A DNA stretch of 64,000 bases from assembly GCA_039183205.1 (NCBI GenBank), contig JBCDBR010000019.1, positions 9,483-73,482 of the forward strand, in the 5' to 3' direction. Source of the DNA: HKCCE3408 sp039183205 (GTDB lineage Bacteria; Pseudomonadota; Alphaproteobacteria; Rhodobacterales; Rhodobacteraceae). Both the position numbers and the translations under genes were made by a program. Positions 25,774-34,565 of the stretch are shown piece by piece; positions within the stretch are counted from its first letter, which is position 1, and the number at the start of each line of letters is the position of its first letter. The notes under the pieces are model-generated. The model was not told the origin of the DNA and searched no databases. It saw nothing but the letters and a program-made list of their open reading frames with translations.

Positions 25774-26435
25774 TCGGACGTCTCACGGGCCGGGTGGCGA
25801 TGCGCGCATCCGATCACGCGATGATTGATGTCGGCGGCGTAGGTTACGTGGTCTATTGCTCAGATCGAACCTTGGCGAATCTGCCTCGCGAGGGCGAGGT
25901 TGCCGCGTTGTGGACTGAATTGCTGGTACGCGAGGACCTCTTGCAGCTATTTGGATTTGAAACGGTGTATGAGCGCGAATGGCACCGGCTTTTGACCGGG
26001 GTTCAAGGGGTCGGCGCGAAGGCATCGATGGCGATTTTGGGTGTTTTGACGCCCGAGGCTTTGGCTCGATCGATTGCAATCGGTGATTGGGGGTCGATCC
26101 GCGCGGCACCCGGTGTGGGGCCGAAGATCGCACAGCGACTGGTCAATGAATTGAAGGACAAGGCACCTGCCGCGATGGCCTTGGGCGGCGCGACCGCGGC
26201 CCCGGCGCCGTCAGCGGAGCTGCCGGCGACCGAGCCCACCCACGCGCCCACATCCCCGCTGCAATCGGATCGGAACGCTGCGGCCCAGGCAGAAGCGCTG
26301 TCGGCGCTGACCAATCTGGGATATGCGCCGTCTGAGGCGGCCGGAGCAGTTGCTCAAGCAACAATTGAGACGCCGGATGCAACGACACAGGCGCTCATCC
26401 GAGCCGCGCTCCAAGCGCTGGCTCCGAAGGAATGA
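25770..26435 (+). CDS. ruvA: Holliday junction branch migration protein RuvA
   Basis: Tetrameric junction-binding protein that loads RuvB for branch migration. It begins MIGRLTGRVAMRASDHAMI. The OB domain is followed by two helix-hairpin-helix motifs (LLTGVQGVGAKASMAIL and IRAAPGVGPKIAQRLV). An Ala/Pro-rich linker (about residues 140-170) leads to domain III (EALSALTNLGYAPSEAAGAV), which contacts RuvB. Length 221. The ATG overlaps the ruvC stop; ruvB starts 1 base after the ruvA stop. Confidence 0.95.
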   Translation: MIGRLTGRVAMRASDHAMIDVGGVGYVVYCSDRTLANLPREGEVAALWTELLVREDLLQLFGFETVYEREWHRLLTGVQGVGAKASMAILGVLTPEALARSIAIGDWGSIRAAPGVGPKIAQRLVNELKDKAPAAMALGGATAAPAPSAELPATEPTHAPTSPLQSDRNAAAQAEALSALTNLGYAPSEAAGAVAQATIETPDATTQALIRAALQALAPKE

Positions 26436-26436
26436 C

Positions 26437-27465
26437 ATGAGCGAGCCTGATCTCAACTTGCGCCCCAATGCGCTGCCGGACGACGCCGCGCCCGACCGCG
26501 CGCTGCGGCCGCAGGTGCTTGAGGATTTTGTCGGCCAAGACGCGGCCCGGGCCAATTTGCGCGTCTTTGTCGAAAGCGCGCGCCAACGCGGCGAGGCGAT
26601 GGACCATGTGCTGTTTCATGGCCCGCCCGGTTTGGGCAAGACGACCCTTGCGCAGATCATGGCACGCGAACTCGGCGTCAATTTCCGCATGACGTCGGGC
26701 CCGGTGCTGGCGCGCGCCGGTGATCTGGCTGCAATTCTAACCAACCTGGAGCCCCGTGATGTGTTGTTCATCGATGAGATCCATCGCCTGAACCCGGCCG
26801 TCGAGGAGGTGCTGTACCCGGCGCTCGAGGATTTTGAGCTAGACCTCGTGATCGGAGAGGGGCCCGCAGCCCGCACCGTACGGATCGAGTTGCAGCCCTT
26901 TACCCTGGTCGGGGCCACCACGCGGCTTGGCCTTTTGACCACTCCCTTGCGCGACAGGTTCGGGATACCCGTCCGGCTTCAGTTTTACGCGACATCGGAA
27001 TTGACCCAAATTGTCACGCGCGGCGCGCGTCTTTTGCAGATCGAAGCCGATGCGGAGGGATTGCAGGAAATCGCGACCCGTGCCCGCGGCACGCCGCGGA
27101 TTGCCGGTCGGCTCTTGCGGCGCGTTCTCGATTTCGCGGTGGTCGAAGGCGGTGGCCGCATCACCGCAGCTTTGGCCGACGCGGCCTTAACGCGCCTCGG
27201 CGTAGACCGGATCGGTCTGGATGCGGCGGACCGAAGGTATCTGACGTTGATTGCAGAGAATTATGGCGGAGGACCGGTAGGGGTCGAGACGTTGTCGGCC
27301 GCGCTCAGCGAGGCGCGCGACGCCATTGAAGAGGTGATCGAGCCCTACCTCTTACAGCAAGGCTTGATCGCGCGGACACCGCGGGGCAGGGTTCTGGCCG
27401 CAAAGGGTTGGCAGCATCTGGGCCTTGCGCCGCCAGAGGCGCCCAGCCAGCGCGATTTGTTCTGA
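26437..27465 (+). CDS. ruvB: Holliday junction branch migration ATPase RuvB
   Basis: AAA+ motor that pumps DNA through RuvA-bound junctions. It starts MSEPDLNLRPNALPDD. Walker A is GPPGLGKTTLAQ, Walker B DVLFIDEIHRL, sensor 1 LVGATTRLGLL, and the arginine-finger region RDRFGIPVRL. The C-terminal winged helix ends GLIARTPRGRVLAAKGWQHL. Length 342. The longer open frame starting 26323 runs inside ruvA and was rejected. The next gene starts 18 bases later, so transcription probably continues. Confidence 0.97.
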   Translation: MSEPDLNLRPNALPDDAAPDRALRPQVLEDFVGQDAARANLRVFVESARQRGEAMDHVLFHGPPGLGKTTLAQIMARELGVNFRMTSGPVLARAGDLAAILTNLEPRDVLFIDEIHRLNPAVEEVLYPALEDFELDLVIGEGPAARTVRIELQPFTLVGATTRLGLLTTPLRDRFGIPVRLQFYATSELTQIVTRGARLLQIEADAEGLQEIATRARGTPRIAGRLLRRVLDFAVVEGGGRITAALADAALTRLGVDRIGLDAADRRYLTLIAENYGGGPVGVETLSAALSEARDAIEEVIEPYLLQQGLIARTPRGRVLAAKGWQHLGLAPPEAPSQRDLF

Positions 27466-27483
27466 ACCGGAGGGACCGCCGAC

Positions 27484-28308
27484 GTGATCCGTTCTTTGAT
27501 GGTCATCTTGTGTTTGGCGGGGCCCGCCGCAGCCCAGGTCGAGTTTGGATACCACGACAGTTTGACAACGCGATTTGGCCAGTTGGTTGTGATTGGAGAA
27601 CCGCCCAGCCAACAATTGGCGTTTAACGGCACCATTGTGCCGGGGCTCGAAAACTGGTCGATTGCCATTCATGGCGCATGGGGCCTAGCGGAACCAGCGG
27701 TGGATTGGGTCGTCATCCACAGCCACAATGGCGGCAATGCCTGCGATCCGCCGAGGCACATCTTGCGCATCTCGTCCGAGGGGTATTCGGTCAGCCCAGC
27801 CTTTGCCGATTGCATCTATTCCGTCCAGGATATCCGGGTTTTTCCCGATCGGATTGAGCTTGATATGCCGCACGGCGACATCGCCATCGAGAGCCAGACA
27901 TTCATCTATGACGGCACGACATTGAGCGCGCGGATCGACGCGCCGGCGCTTGGCGCGGGCGATCCGACCGTTTCTGATGCGCGGCGATGGCTTGGCCAGC
28001 ACCCCTACCGCGTTTTTGAAGACAGCGCCGAACAAGCCCGGTTTCTGCGCATCATGTCGGATACTGAAATGCGCAACCTTGCCGGACAAATGAGTGGACC
28101 GGGTGACGGCGCGATCTTGCGCGATGGCTGGGTGCTTGGTGCTGCCTGCATGGCGCATCAGTGCAATATTCATGCCGGGGCCTGGGGCATCCGGCTCTCT
28201 GATGGCGCGGCGGCGTCGGCCATTTTGGCCAATGGCATCGCACCGGTTGTGTACGGCGCCGCCTTTGACCCTGTATTCCAGGCATGGCTTTCGGAGCAGG
28301 CGTTTTGA
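27484..28308 (+). CDS. Secreted protein of unknown function with an Ivy-like CxxHxC motif
   Basis: A 274-residue protein starting GTG, with a signal peptide (MIRSLMVILCLAGPAAAQ). The mature part contains a short Cys-x-x-His-x-Cys motif, C222-M-A-H225-Q-C227, followed by IHAGAWGIRLSDG. This resembles the CKPHDC loop of Ivy lysozyme inhibitors, but the rest of the domain is not clearly Ivy, and two further cysteines lie upstream. It sits 18 bases after ruvB and its stop overlaps the next start (TGATG). The position between ruv and tol genes suggests an envelope role, by inference only. The whole family could not be named. Confidence 0.6.
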   Translation: MIRSLMVILCLAGPAAAQVEFGYHDSLTTRFGQLVVIGEPPSQQLAFNGTIVPGLENWSIAIHGAWGLAEPAVDWVVIHSHNGGNACDPPRHILRISSEGYSVSPAFADCIYSVQDIRVFPDRIELDMPHGDIAIESQTFIYDGTTLSARIDAPALGAGDPTVSDARRWLGQHPYRVFEDSAEQARFLRIMSDTEMRNLAGQMSGPGDGAILRDGWVLGAACMAHQCNIHAGAWGIRLSDGAAASAILANGIAPVVYGAAFDPVFQAWLSEQAF

Positions 28309-28937
28309 TGACGCCGGAGGCGGTGACCGAGCTTTTCACCCGGTCGGACAATTCGTATCTTTTTGCGCGTTGGGGTCGGCCGTTGGCGCCGGTTGTCTTT
28401 GGCGTTGATGACCCGACCATTGGCGTGTTCAAGGGCGCGATTGAGGCCGTGATCACGTTGGCGGGCCATGAAATGGCCGATACCGATCCTGAACTGGGCG
28501 CCAATTTGATGATCTTCTTTCTGCGCGATTGGCAGGAACTGGCCCAAACCCCTAATCTTGACCGCATCCTGGCCGATCTCGAAACGCTCTTGCCCAGGCT
28601 CGAGGCGGCTGGCGCCAACCAATACCGTAGCTTTCGGTTCGATGAGACCGGCGCGATCAAAGCGGCGTTTGTCTTTATTCGCGTTGACGAAAATATCGCG
28701 GCTTTGCCTGCGGACACCATAGCGCTGAGCCAGATTGTGCAGACCATCTTGTTGTGGTCGGACCAAGCCTTCCGCGATGCCGGCCCCTTGGCGCGCCTGT
28801 CCGATGATGGCCCGGCTCTCCTGCGACCCGAAATCGCGCAAGTGATCCGGGCCGCTTATGATCCGGTCATGCCGGTCGCCGCGCAAGACCCGAGCCACGG
28901 GCTGCGGCTCGCGGCGCGGATGTCGAATGTACAGTAA
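28308..28937 (+). CDS. Conserved hypothetical protein between ruv and tol genes
   Basis: A 209-residue protein with no signal peptide or membrane span, so probably cytoplasmic. Segments such as FARWGRPLAPVVFGVDDPTI, MADTDPELGANLMIFFLRDW and SQIVQTILLWSDQAF are regular alpha/beta, but no known motif was recognised. It starts one base into the preceding stop codon, hence translational coupling with the secreted Ivy-like protein. The C-terminal residues RLAARMSNVQ end 117 bases before ybgC. The pairing suggests joint function, but none can be assigned. Confidence 0.65.
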   Translation: MTPEAVTELFTRSDNSYLFARWGRPLAPVVFGVDDPTIGVFKGAIEAVITLAGHEMADTDPELGANLMIFFLRDWQELAQTPNLDRILADLETLLPRLEAAGANQYRSFRFDETGAIKAAFVFIRVDENIAALPADTIALSQIVQTILLWSDQAFRDAGPLARLSDDGPALLRPEIAQVIRAAYDPVMPVAAQDPSHGLRLAARMSNVQ

Positions 28938-29054
28938 GGGGCCGGACAGCAGGCGGGAAAACCCGCTAAAGATGCAAAGCCGCGGGGGCAATCGGCGCCG
29001 CGCTTGGCGGCTTTGCCGGTTGCTGACCCTTTCGGCTTGGTTAAAAACAACGAG

Positions 29055-29465
29055 ATGATTCACAGCTGGCCGATCCGCGTCTATTACGAAGACACCGACC
29101 TCGCGGGGCTTGTGTACTACGCAAATTACCTGAAGTTTATCGAACGCGCGCGTTCTGAAATGGTTCGTGAGGCCGGTATCGATCAGCTTTCGATGAAAGC
29201 GACAGGTCTGGTTTTTGCCGTCCGACGCCTGGTTGCGGAGTATCTCAAGCCCGCACATTACGACGATCAATTGACGGTTGAAACGAGGCTCAACACACTG
29301 AAACGCGCACGGTTTTACATGGATCAGGTTGTCTGCCGCGATGGCATGACGCTGTTTTCCGCGCAAGTTGAGATCGTTTGCCTCGATCCGGCTGGAAAGC
29401 CGAAGCCTTTGCCGATGGATATCCGGCAAAAGATTGCCGGTCTTGTCCCGCCAACCTCGCCGTGA
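29055..29465 (+). CDS. ybgC: Tol-Pal system acyl-CoA thioesterase
   Basis: Hot-dog thioesterase of the YbgC group, encoded with Tol-Pal genes in most proteobacteria. It carries the catalytic aspartate motif VYYEDTDLAGLVYYANYLKF and the downstream helix ERARSEMVREAGI. The start MIHSWPIRVYYEDTD at 29055 was chosen; the open frame to 29004 lacks family similarity. 136 residues. A 95-base gap separates it from tolQ. Confidence 0.93.
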   Translation: MIHSWPIRVYYEDTDLAGLVYYANYLKFIERARSEMVREAGIDQLSMKATGLVFAVRRLVAEYLKPAHYDDQLTVETRLNTLKRARFYMDQVVCRDGMTLFSAQVEIVCLDPAGKPKPLPMDIRQKIAGLVPPTSP

Positions 29466-29560
29466 TGTGCCTGGCATGGCCAATGCCGTTCGTGCCTGCT
29501 ATTGAATAGCCAAAGCAGAGCGGCGCAAGACCGTGGGCAGACAGGACGGGCAGAGTATCG

Positions 29561-30253
29561 ATGGAAACGGAAGCGCTCAACGCAGCGCAGGCGGCTGACT
29601 TTAGCTTCCTGGCGTTATTTTTTCGGGCCACCCTTATCGTCCAATTGGTGATGATCGGGCTGATCGTGGCTTCGGTTTGGGTTTGGGCGATTTATTTCGC
29701 CAAGTTCCGTATGTATCGCCGCGCGCGATTGAATGCTGGCGCATTCGACCAAGCGTTTTGGTCAGGTGAGCCGCTTGATGAATTTTATGATCAGATCGCT
29801 GAGGCCCCCCGCAGCGCGTCAGAACGCGTATTTGTTGCCGGCATGACCGAATGGCGGCGGTCGATCCGCGACGACGGTGCACTAATCCCCGGCGTGCAGC
29901 AGCGCGTTGATCGGTCCATGGATGTGGCTATCGCGCGGGAAAACGAACGCCTCACACTCGGTTTGGGCTTTTTGGCGACAACTGGTGCGACGGCACCGTT
30001 TGTGGGCCTGTTTGGTACCGTGTGGGGTATCATGCGGGCGTTCCAGGAAATTGCGGTGTCGGGGAATACATCACTTGCCGTTGTCGCCCCGGGTATCGCT
30101 GAGGCGCTGCTTGCAACCGCGCTCGGTCTCTTGGCGGCGATCCCAGCGGTTATTCTCTATAACACGCTCTCGCGCCAAGCCGACCGGATGGTGCAGCTTT
30201 ACGAAGGATTTGCCGACGAGTTTTCTACCCTGCTGTCGCGGCAGCTCGATTGA
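29561..30253 (+). CDS. tolQ: Tol-Pal system proton channel subunit TolQ
   Basis: Inner membrane protein with three transmembrane helices that, with TolR, uses the proton gradient to energise TolA for outer membrane constriction at division. The first helix is about residues 20-45 (LIVQLVMIGLIVASVWVWAI). A large cytoplasmic loop follows, and the second and third helices include GATAPFVGLFGTVWGIM and IAEALLATALGLLAAIPAV, as in the TolQ/ExbB family. 230 residues. Its stop overlaps the tolR start (TGATG). Confidence 0.95.
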   Translation: METEALNAAQAADFSFLALFFRATLIVQLVMIGLIVASVWVWAIYFAKFRMYRRARLNAGAFDQAFWSGEPLDEFYDQIAEAPRSASERVFVAGMTEWRRSIRDDGALIPGVQQRVDRSMDVAIARENERLTLGLGFLATTGATAPFVGLFGTVWGIMRAFQEIAVSGNTSLAVVAPGIAEALLATALGLLAAIPAVILYNTLSRQADRMVQLYEGFADEFSTLLSRQLD

Positions 30254-30714
30254 TGGGTATGTCGACGGTAAATCGCGGCGGAGAACGGCGACGGGGCCGG
30301 CGCCGCGGTGCCGCGCAACCGATGTCCGAGATTAACGTTACCCCCTTCGTGGACGTCATGCTTGTCTTGCTAATCATCTTCATGGTGTCGGCACCGCTGA
30401 TGACGGTCGGTGTCCCGATTGAGTTACCGGAAACTGCGGCCGAAGCGCTGCCGTCACCGGATGAAGAGCCTTTGACGGTGACGCTGACCGCGGAGGGTGG
30501 TGTGCTGATCCAAACCACTGAAGTGTCGCGGGACTCGTTGGTCACGAGGCTGACGGCAATTGCGGCCGAACGTGACACCAATCAGATTTTCCTACGTGCC
30601 GATGGTGCCTTGGCATACGATGACGTCATGGAGATCATGGGCGCATTGAACGCTGGCGGGTTTCGGGAAATCGGTCTTGTCACCGATGCCGGCGGCCCGG
30701 CCTTGGCGGAGTGA
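30253..30714 (+). CDS. tolR: Tol-Pal system protein TolR
   Basis: Bitopic membrane partner of TolQ. A basic, Arg-rich N-terminus (GGERRRGRRRGAAQPMS) precedes the signature INVTPFVDVMLVLLIIFMV, whose aspartate (about residue 35) serves proton conduction in TolR/ExbD proteins. The periplasmic domain follows. 153 residues. It starts at the TGATG junction with tolQ and ends 6 bases before tolA. Confidence 0.95.
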   Translation: MGMSTVNRGGERRRGRRRGAAQPMSEINVTPFVDVMLVLLIIFMVSAPLMTVGVPIELPETAAEALPSPDEEPLTVTLTAEGGVLIQTTEVSRDSLVTRLTAIAAERDTNQIFLRADGALAYDDVMEIMGALNAGGFREIGLVTDAGGPALAE

Positions 30715-30720
30715 GGACGC

Positions 30721-31809
30721 ATGCGGCGCGAACTTTATGCGTCCGCCGCGCTGCATGGTGCGTTATTGCTCTGGCTGGTCTTTGGCGATGCATTGACCCG
30801 AACAGAACAGTCAGAACCTTTTGAGGTTACGGGCGTGACGTTGATCTCTGCCGCGGAATTCGATGCATCGGTGGCGGAAACGGCGCCCCCGGTCGAAGCG
30901 TTGCCCGCGCCGGAACCAGAACCCGAGCCTGAACCCACGCCAGAACCTGACCCAGAACCCGCGCCAGAACCTGACCCTGAACCCGCGCCAGAACCTGACC
31001 CAGAACCCGCGCCAGAGCCTGAACCCGTCGAAGACATCGTTGCTGTTCTGCCGCAGCCGAGCCTCGGCGATCCTACAGCCCCCCCATCTGACACGCCGAC
31101 ACCGGAACAGGCGCCGATCGTTGCGCCAGCTCCCGCGCCCGCGCCCGAACCGGAGGCGGAGATTGCGCCCGAGCTTGCCGAACAGCCCGACGTCAGCACA
31201 CCGTCTGAGACGGCAGAGCCGCTCGAACCGGAAACGGCGCCTGAACAAGCGACCACCGAGATTGTCACCGAAGCCGAAGAGCCGTCATCAGCACCCCTTG
31301 CCTCGCTTCGGCCAACGGCGCGGCCGGATCGCCCGGCGCCGGTCGACGTCGCCGCTGAGCCAGAGCCCGAACCCGCCCCCGACCCTGAACCCGAGCCGGC
31401 TGTGGATCCGATCCAACAGGCACTTGAGCAAGCGCTCGAAGTGGCGCCATCGGCAGAACCGGCTGCCGCACTTGGCCCGGCACTCGGGGACGACGCAATT
31501 GCAGGCTTCGAACGGCAAGTGGGGGCCTGTTGGAATTTGGGCGCATCCGGCACGGCGCAGCTCGAAACCGCGATAGTCGTCTATTTCGAGCTGGAACGAG
31601 ACGGAAGACCGATCCCTAGTTCGATCCGGTTGTCCGAGACGCTCAGCGGCGATGCAACGTCGGCAGGACAAGCCTTTGAAACAGCGCGTCGCGCAATCAT
31701 CCGTTGCGGGCTACAGGAAAATGATGGCTATGATCTGCCCGATGAGAGCTACGAACGCTGGCGACGTGTCGAAGCGGTTTTTAACCCTCAAGGGATGCAG
31801 TTGCGATGA
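30721..31809 (+). CDS. tolA: Tol-Pal system protein TolA with Glu-Pro-rich repeats
   Basis: Links the TolQR motor to the outer membrane Pal/TolB. The N-terminal membrane anchor is ELYASAALHGALLLWLVFGD. The long periplasmic middle is an acidic proline-rich rod (EPDPEPAP units) instead of the Lys/Ala-rich helix of Escherichia coli TolA. The C-terminal domain has the TolA fold signature (FERQVGACWNLG, then ETARRAIIRCGLQENDGYDL). 362 residues. It is placed between tolR and tolB with short gaps, so the call relies on position plus the C-terminal domain. The nucleotide repeats inside could vary in copy number. Confidence 0.88.
   Translation: MRRELYASAALHGALLLWLVFGDALTRTEQSEPFEVTGVTLISAAEFDASVAETAPPVEALPAPEPEPEPEPTPEPDPEPAPEPDPEPAPEPDPEPAPEPEPVEDIVAVLPQPSLGDPTAPPSDTPTPEQAPIVAPAPAPAPEPEAEIAPELAEQPDVSTPSETAEPLEPETAPEQATTEIVTEAEEPSSAPLASLRPTARPDRPAPVDVAAEPEPEPAPDPEPEPAVDPIQQALEQALEVAPSAEPAAALGPALGDDAIAGFERQVGACWNLGASGTAQLETAIVVYFELERDGRPIPSSIRLSETLSGDATSAGQAFETARRAIIRCGLQENDGYDLPDESYERWRRVEAVFNPQGMQLR
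30943..31014 (+). repeat. Three 24-bp tandem repeats within tolA
   Basis: Units at 30943-30966, 30967-30990 and 30991-31014 are near identical and encode EPDPEPAP; unit 2 differs from the others at one base. The unit is a multiple of three, so slippage would change rod length without a frameshift. Degenerate copies flank it. Confidence 0.9.
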
Positions 31810-31843
31810 CGCGCCCTTGGCGAAATGATCGAATGAGGCTCTG

Positions 31844-33163
31844 ATGAGACGCTTGATCCCAACCTTGCTCTTTTTGCTCTGTGCGCCGATGGCCTTCGCG
31901 CAATCGCCCGGTCCCTTGCGCATCGAAATCACACAAGGCGTGGTCGAGCCGTTGCCGTTCGCGCTGCCTGTTTTTGTGGCCGAGAACGGTGCGGCCGCTG
32001 ACGCCGCTCAAGACATCACCCGCGTTATCGCAGCCGATCTCCGCGGCACGGGATTGTTCCGCGAAATCCCATCTGATGCACATATCTCGACCGTTTCGAA
32101 CTTCGCCGCGCCGGTGCAGTACAACGACTGGCAAGCGATCAATGCCCAGGCGTTGATCACCGGATCGGTTGAGGCTGCCTCCAACGGTCAACTGATCGTG
32201 CGGTTTCGCCTGTTTGATGTGTTTTCCGAACAGCCCTTAGGCGATGGCTTGCAATTTGTCGGCGCCCCCGAAAGCTGGCGGCGCATGGCACATGCCGTGG
32301 CCGATCAGGTTTACGAACGCATCACCGGCGAGACGGGTTATTTCGATACGCGCGTGGCCTTCATCGCCGAAGAGGGCCCGAAGAATGCGCGCCTCCACCG
32401 GCTGGCTATTATGGACTACGACGGTGCCAACGTTCAGTACCTGACCGACAGCCGCAACATCGTGCTAGCTCCGCGGTTTTCGCCAGACGGAACGACGTTG
32501 CTTTACACGGCTCTCGAAGATCAGGGCCCGCAAGTTTACTACATGGACCTCGGCAGTGTGACCAACCGCCCGCTTGCTGTGGACGATGGCAGCTCCGCGT
32601 TTACGCCACGATTTTCGCCGGATGGCGGCCGGATTGCATTTTCGATCTCCGAGGCTGGCAATTCTGATATCTACATCGAAACTTTGGCGACCGGCGCGCG
32701 GCAACGGCTCACCAGCGCGGCATCAATCGAAGCGGCCCCCAGTTTCTCCCCCGATGGTAGCCAGATCGTGTTCGAGAGCGATCGCACCGGCAGCCAGCAG
32801 ATTTACATCATGCCGGCCTCCGGCGGTGAGCCGGAGCGCATTTCGCGTGGTTCGGGCCGGTACGGCACGCCTGTCTGGAGCCCGCGGGGCGATTTGATTG
32901 CATTCACGTATCAAGCGGAAGGCCGGTTCCATATCGGCGTGATGCGGACCGATGGATCGGAGGAACGGCTCCTGACCGCGTCGTTCCTGGACGAAGGCCC
33001 GACCTGGTCGCCAAATGGCCGCGTGATTATGTTTACCCGCGAAACGGCGGGTGCCGATGGGGCTCCCGCGCTTTATAGTGTGGACATTTCCGGCAGAAAC
33101 TTACAGCGGGTCGCGTCGCCGGGCATGGCATCTGATCCGGCCTGGTCGCCGCGGCTGCAATGA
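31844..33163 (+). CDS. tolB: Tol-Pal system beta-propeller protein TolB
   Basis: Periplasmic protein that binds Pal and mediates Tol signalling. The signal peptide is MRRLIPTLLFLLCAPMAFAQ. The N-terminal domain (about 21-155) precedes a six-bladed propeller seen as repeated SPDGxxL units (FSPDGTTLLYTALEDQGPQ, FSPDGGRIAFSISEAG, FSPDGSQIVFESDRTG, SPNGRVIMFTRE). 439 residues. It starts 34 bases after tolA and precedes pal. Confidence 0.95.
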   Translation: MRRLIPTLLFLLCAPMAFAQSPGPLRIEITQGVVEPLPFALPVFVAENGAAADAAQDITRVIAADLRGTGLFREIPSDAHISTVSNFAAPVQYNDWQAINAQALITGSVEAASNGQLIVRFRLFDVFSEQPLGDGLQFVGAPESWRRMAHAVADQVYERITGETGYFDTRVAFIAEEGPKNARLHRLAIMDYDGANVQYLTDSRNIVLAPRFSPDGTTLLYTALEDQGPQVYYMDLGSVTNRPLAVDDGSSAFTPRFSPDGGRIAFSISEAGNSDIYIETLATGARQRLTSAASIEAAPSFSPDGSQIVFESDRTGSQQIYIMPASGGEPERISRGSGRYGTPVWSPRGDLIAFTYQAEGRFHIGVMRTDGSEERLLTASFLDEGPTWSPNGRVIMFTRETAGADGAPALYSVDISGRNLQRVASPGMASDPAWSPRLQ

Positions 33164-33238
33164 CATTGCACGGAGTTGATTTCCCCCAGTCCCGGCGCGT
33201 GATAAAGTCGGCAAAAGTATAAAGCGAGGAAAGAGCAC

Positions 33239-33739
33239 ATGATAAAGCTTCACAAACTAGCGCTCTTGGCGGCGGTGTTGGGTCTGTCGGCCTGTACGCA
33301 GGGCGGCTTTGGCATCGGCGGCGGCGCGGGTGCGACCAACACGGCTGGCATTGGTGGCGTATCCGATCCGACATCGGTGGCCTATTTCAACCAAACGGTT
33401 GGTGATCGCGTTCTATTTGAGGTCAACATCCATACATTGAGTGATCAAGCGCGTTTGATCCTGGATGCACAGGCAGAATGGTTGGCCAACAATCCCGAAT
33501 ATGTCGCTGTCATCGAAGGCCATGCCGACGAACAGGGCACACAGGAATACAACTTCCGGCTTGGGGAACGTCGGGCCACGTCCGTCAGCCAGTATCTGGC
33601 ATCGCGAGGTGTGGCACCTGGTCGATTGCGCACTGTCTCTTTTGGCAAAGAACGCCCGTTAGAGATCTGCTCAAACGAGGCCTGCTACGCGCAAAACCGC
33701 CGTTCGGTGACGGTGCTGGAGATCGGTGCGGGGTCTTGA
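33239..33739 (+). CDS. pal: Peptidoglycan-associated lipoprotein Pal
   Basis: Outer membrane lipoprotein that anchors the membrane to peptidoglycan. The lipobox is LSAC, so lipidation occurs at Cys19. A Gly-rich linker (QGGFGIGGGAGATNTAG) precedes the OmpA-like domain, which shows IEGHADEQGTQEYNFRLGER and ATSVSQYLASRGV, the diaminopimelate-binding helix and strand. 166 residues. It starts 75 bases after tolB and ends 1 base before cpoB. Confidence 0.95.
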   Translation: MIKLHKLALLAAVLGLSACTQGGFGIGGGAGATNTAGIGGVSDPTSVAYFNQTVGDRVLFEVNIHTLSDQARLILDAQAEWLANNPEYVAVIEGHADEQGTQEYNFRLGERRATSVSQYLASRGVAPGRLRTVSFGKERPLEICSNEACYAQNRRSVTVLEIGAGS

Positions 33740-33740
33740 A

Positions 33741-34565
33741 ATGATGCGTGGCCTGGTTCTGGCATTGTTTCTGCTTGCGAGCCCTGCAATGGCTCAGGAC
33801 CGTGGCGAAACGCTGGCTGATATCCGCCAAGAACTGACGGTGCTTTGGGTTGAACTCCAGCGGCTTCGGACAGAGCTTTCGACGACGGGATCGCCTAGCG
33901 GGCCACCGATTTCAGGTGAACTCTTGGCGCGCCAAGATGCCCTAGAGTTGGAAATTCGCCGGTTAACCGGGCTTGTTGAGAACCTGGAATTGCGCCTAAG
34001 CGCCGTCGTTCGCGACGGGACCAACCGGGTGGGCGATTTGGAGTTCCGCTTATGCGAGTTAGAGCCGGATTGCGATATCGGCTCGCTTGGGCAGACGCCA
34101 AGTTTGGGCGGCGGTGAACTTCCGGCGGCAGGCGCCGATCCTTTGCCCGATAGCGCGCCCGATACCGGCGGTGGCAGCTTGGCCGTTGCCGAACAATCCG
34201 ACTTTGACCGCGCTCGCGCCGCTTATGACGCCGGCGATTACGCCCAAGCTCAGGACCTTTTCTCGGCGTTCACCGAAACATATCCGGGCGGTCCGCTTTC
34301 GGCAGAGGCGCATTTTTTGCGCGGCGAAGCAGCAGCCGCGCAAGGCGTTTGGTCGGTCGCGGCGCGGGCCTATCTTGATAGTTTTTCAGGCGCACCGGAT
34401 GCAAGCCGCGCGCCTGATAGCTTGCAACGCTTGGGCGTCGCTTTGGCCGAACTTGGTCAAACCGAAGAAGCATGCCTGACCCTTGGCGAGGTTGAAAACC
34501 GCTATCCCGGAACTCCGGCGGTGATCGATGCCCAACGCGCGATGGCAGGGCTGAGGTGTAATTGA
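33741..34565 (+). CDS. cpoB: Cell division coordinator CpoB (YbgF)
   Basis: Periplasmic protein coordinating peptidoglycan synthesis with Tol-Pal constriction. The signal peptide is MMRGLVLALFLLASPAMAQ. A trimerising coiled coil follows (LTVLWVELQRLRTEL, EIRRLTGLVENLELRL), then a Gly/Pro-rich linker, then TPR repeats (FDRARAAYDAGDYAQAQDLF and further). 274 residues. The start at 33741 follows the pal stop by one base; its stop overlaps the TTG start of tilS. Confidence 0.92.
   Translation: MMRGLVLALFLLASPAMAQDRGETLADIRQELTVLWVELQRLRTELSTTGSPSGPPISGELLARQDALELEIRRLTGLVENLELRLSAVVRDGTNRVGDLEFRLCELEPDCDIGSLGQTPSLGGGELPAAGADPLPDSAPDTGGGSLAVAEQSDFDRARAAYDAGDYAQAQDLFSAFTETYPGGPLSAEAHFLRGEAAAAQGVWSVAARAYLDSFSGAPDASRAPDSLQRLGVALAELGQTEEACLTLGEVENRYPGTPAVIDAQRAMAGLRCN

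Noticed and set aside
28170..29483. 437-codon open frame on the minus strand opposite the unassigned genes and ybgC
   Set aside because: It mirrors three recognisable or coupled plus-strand genes, lacks motifs and is the usual antisense shadow of GC-rich coding DNA.
30735..31553. Ser/Gly-rich minus-strand frame opposite tolA
   Set aside because: Low-complexity product results from the Glu-Pro repeat codons of tolA read in reverse.
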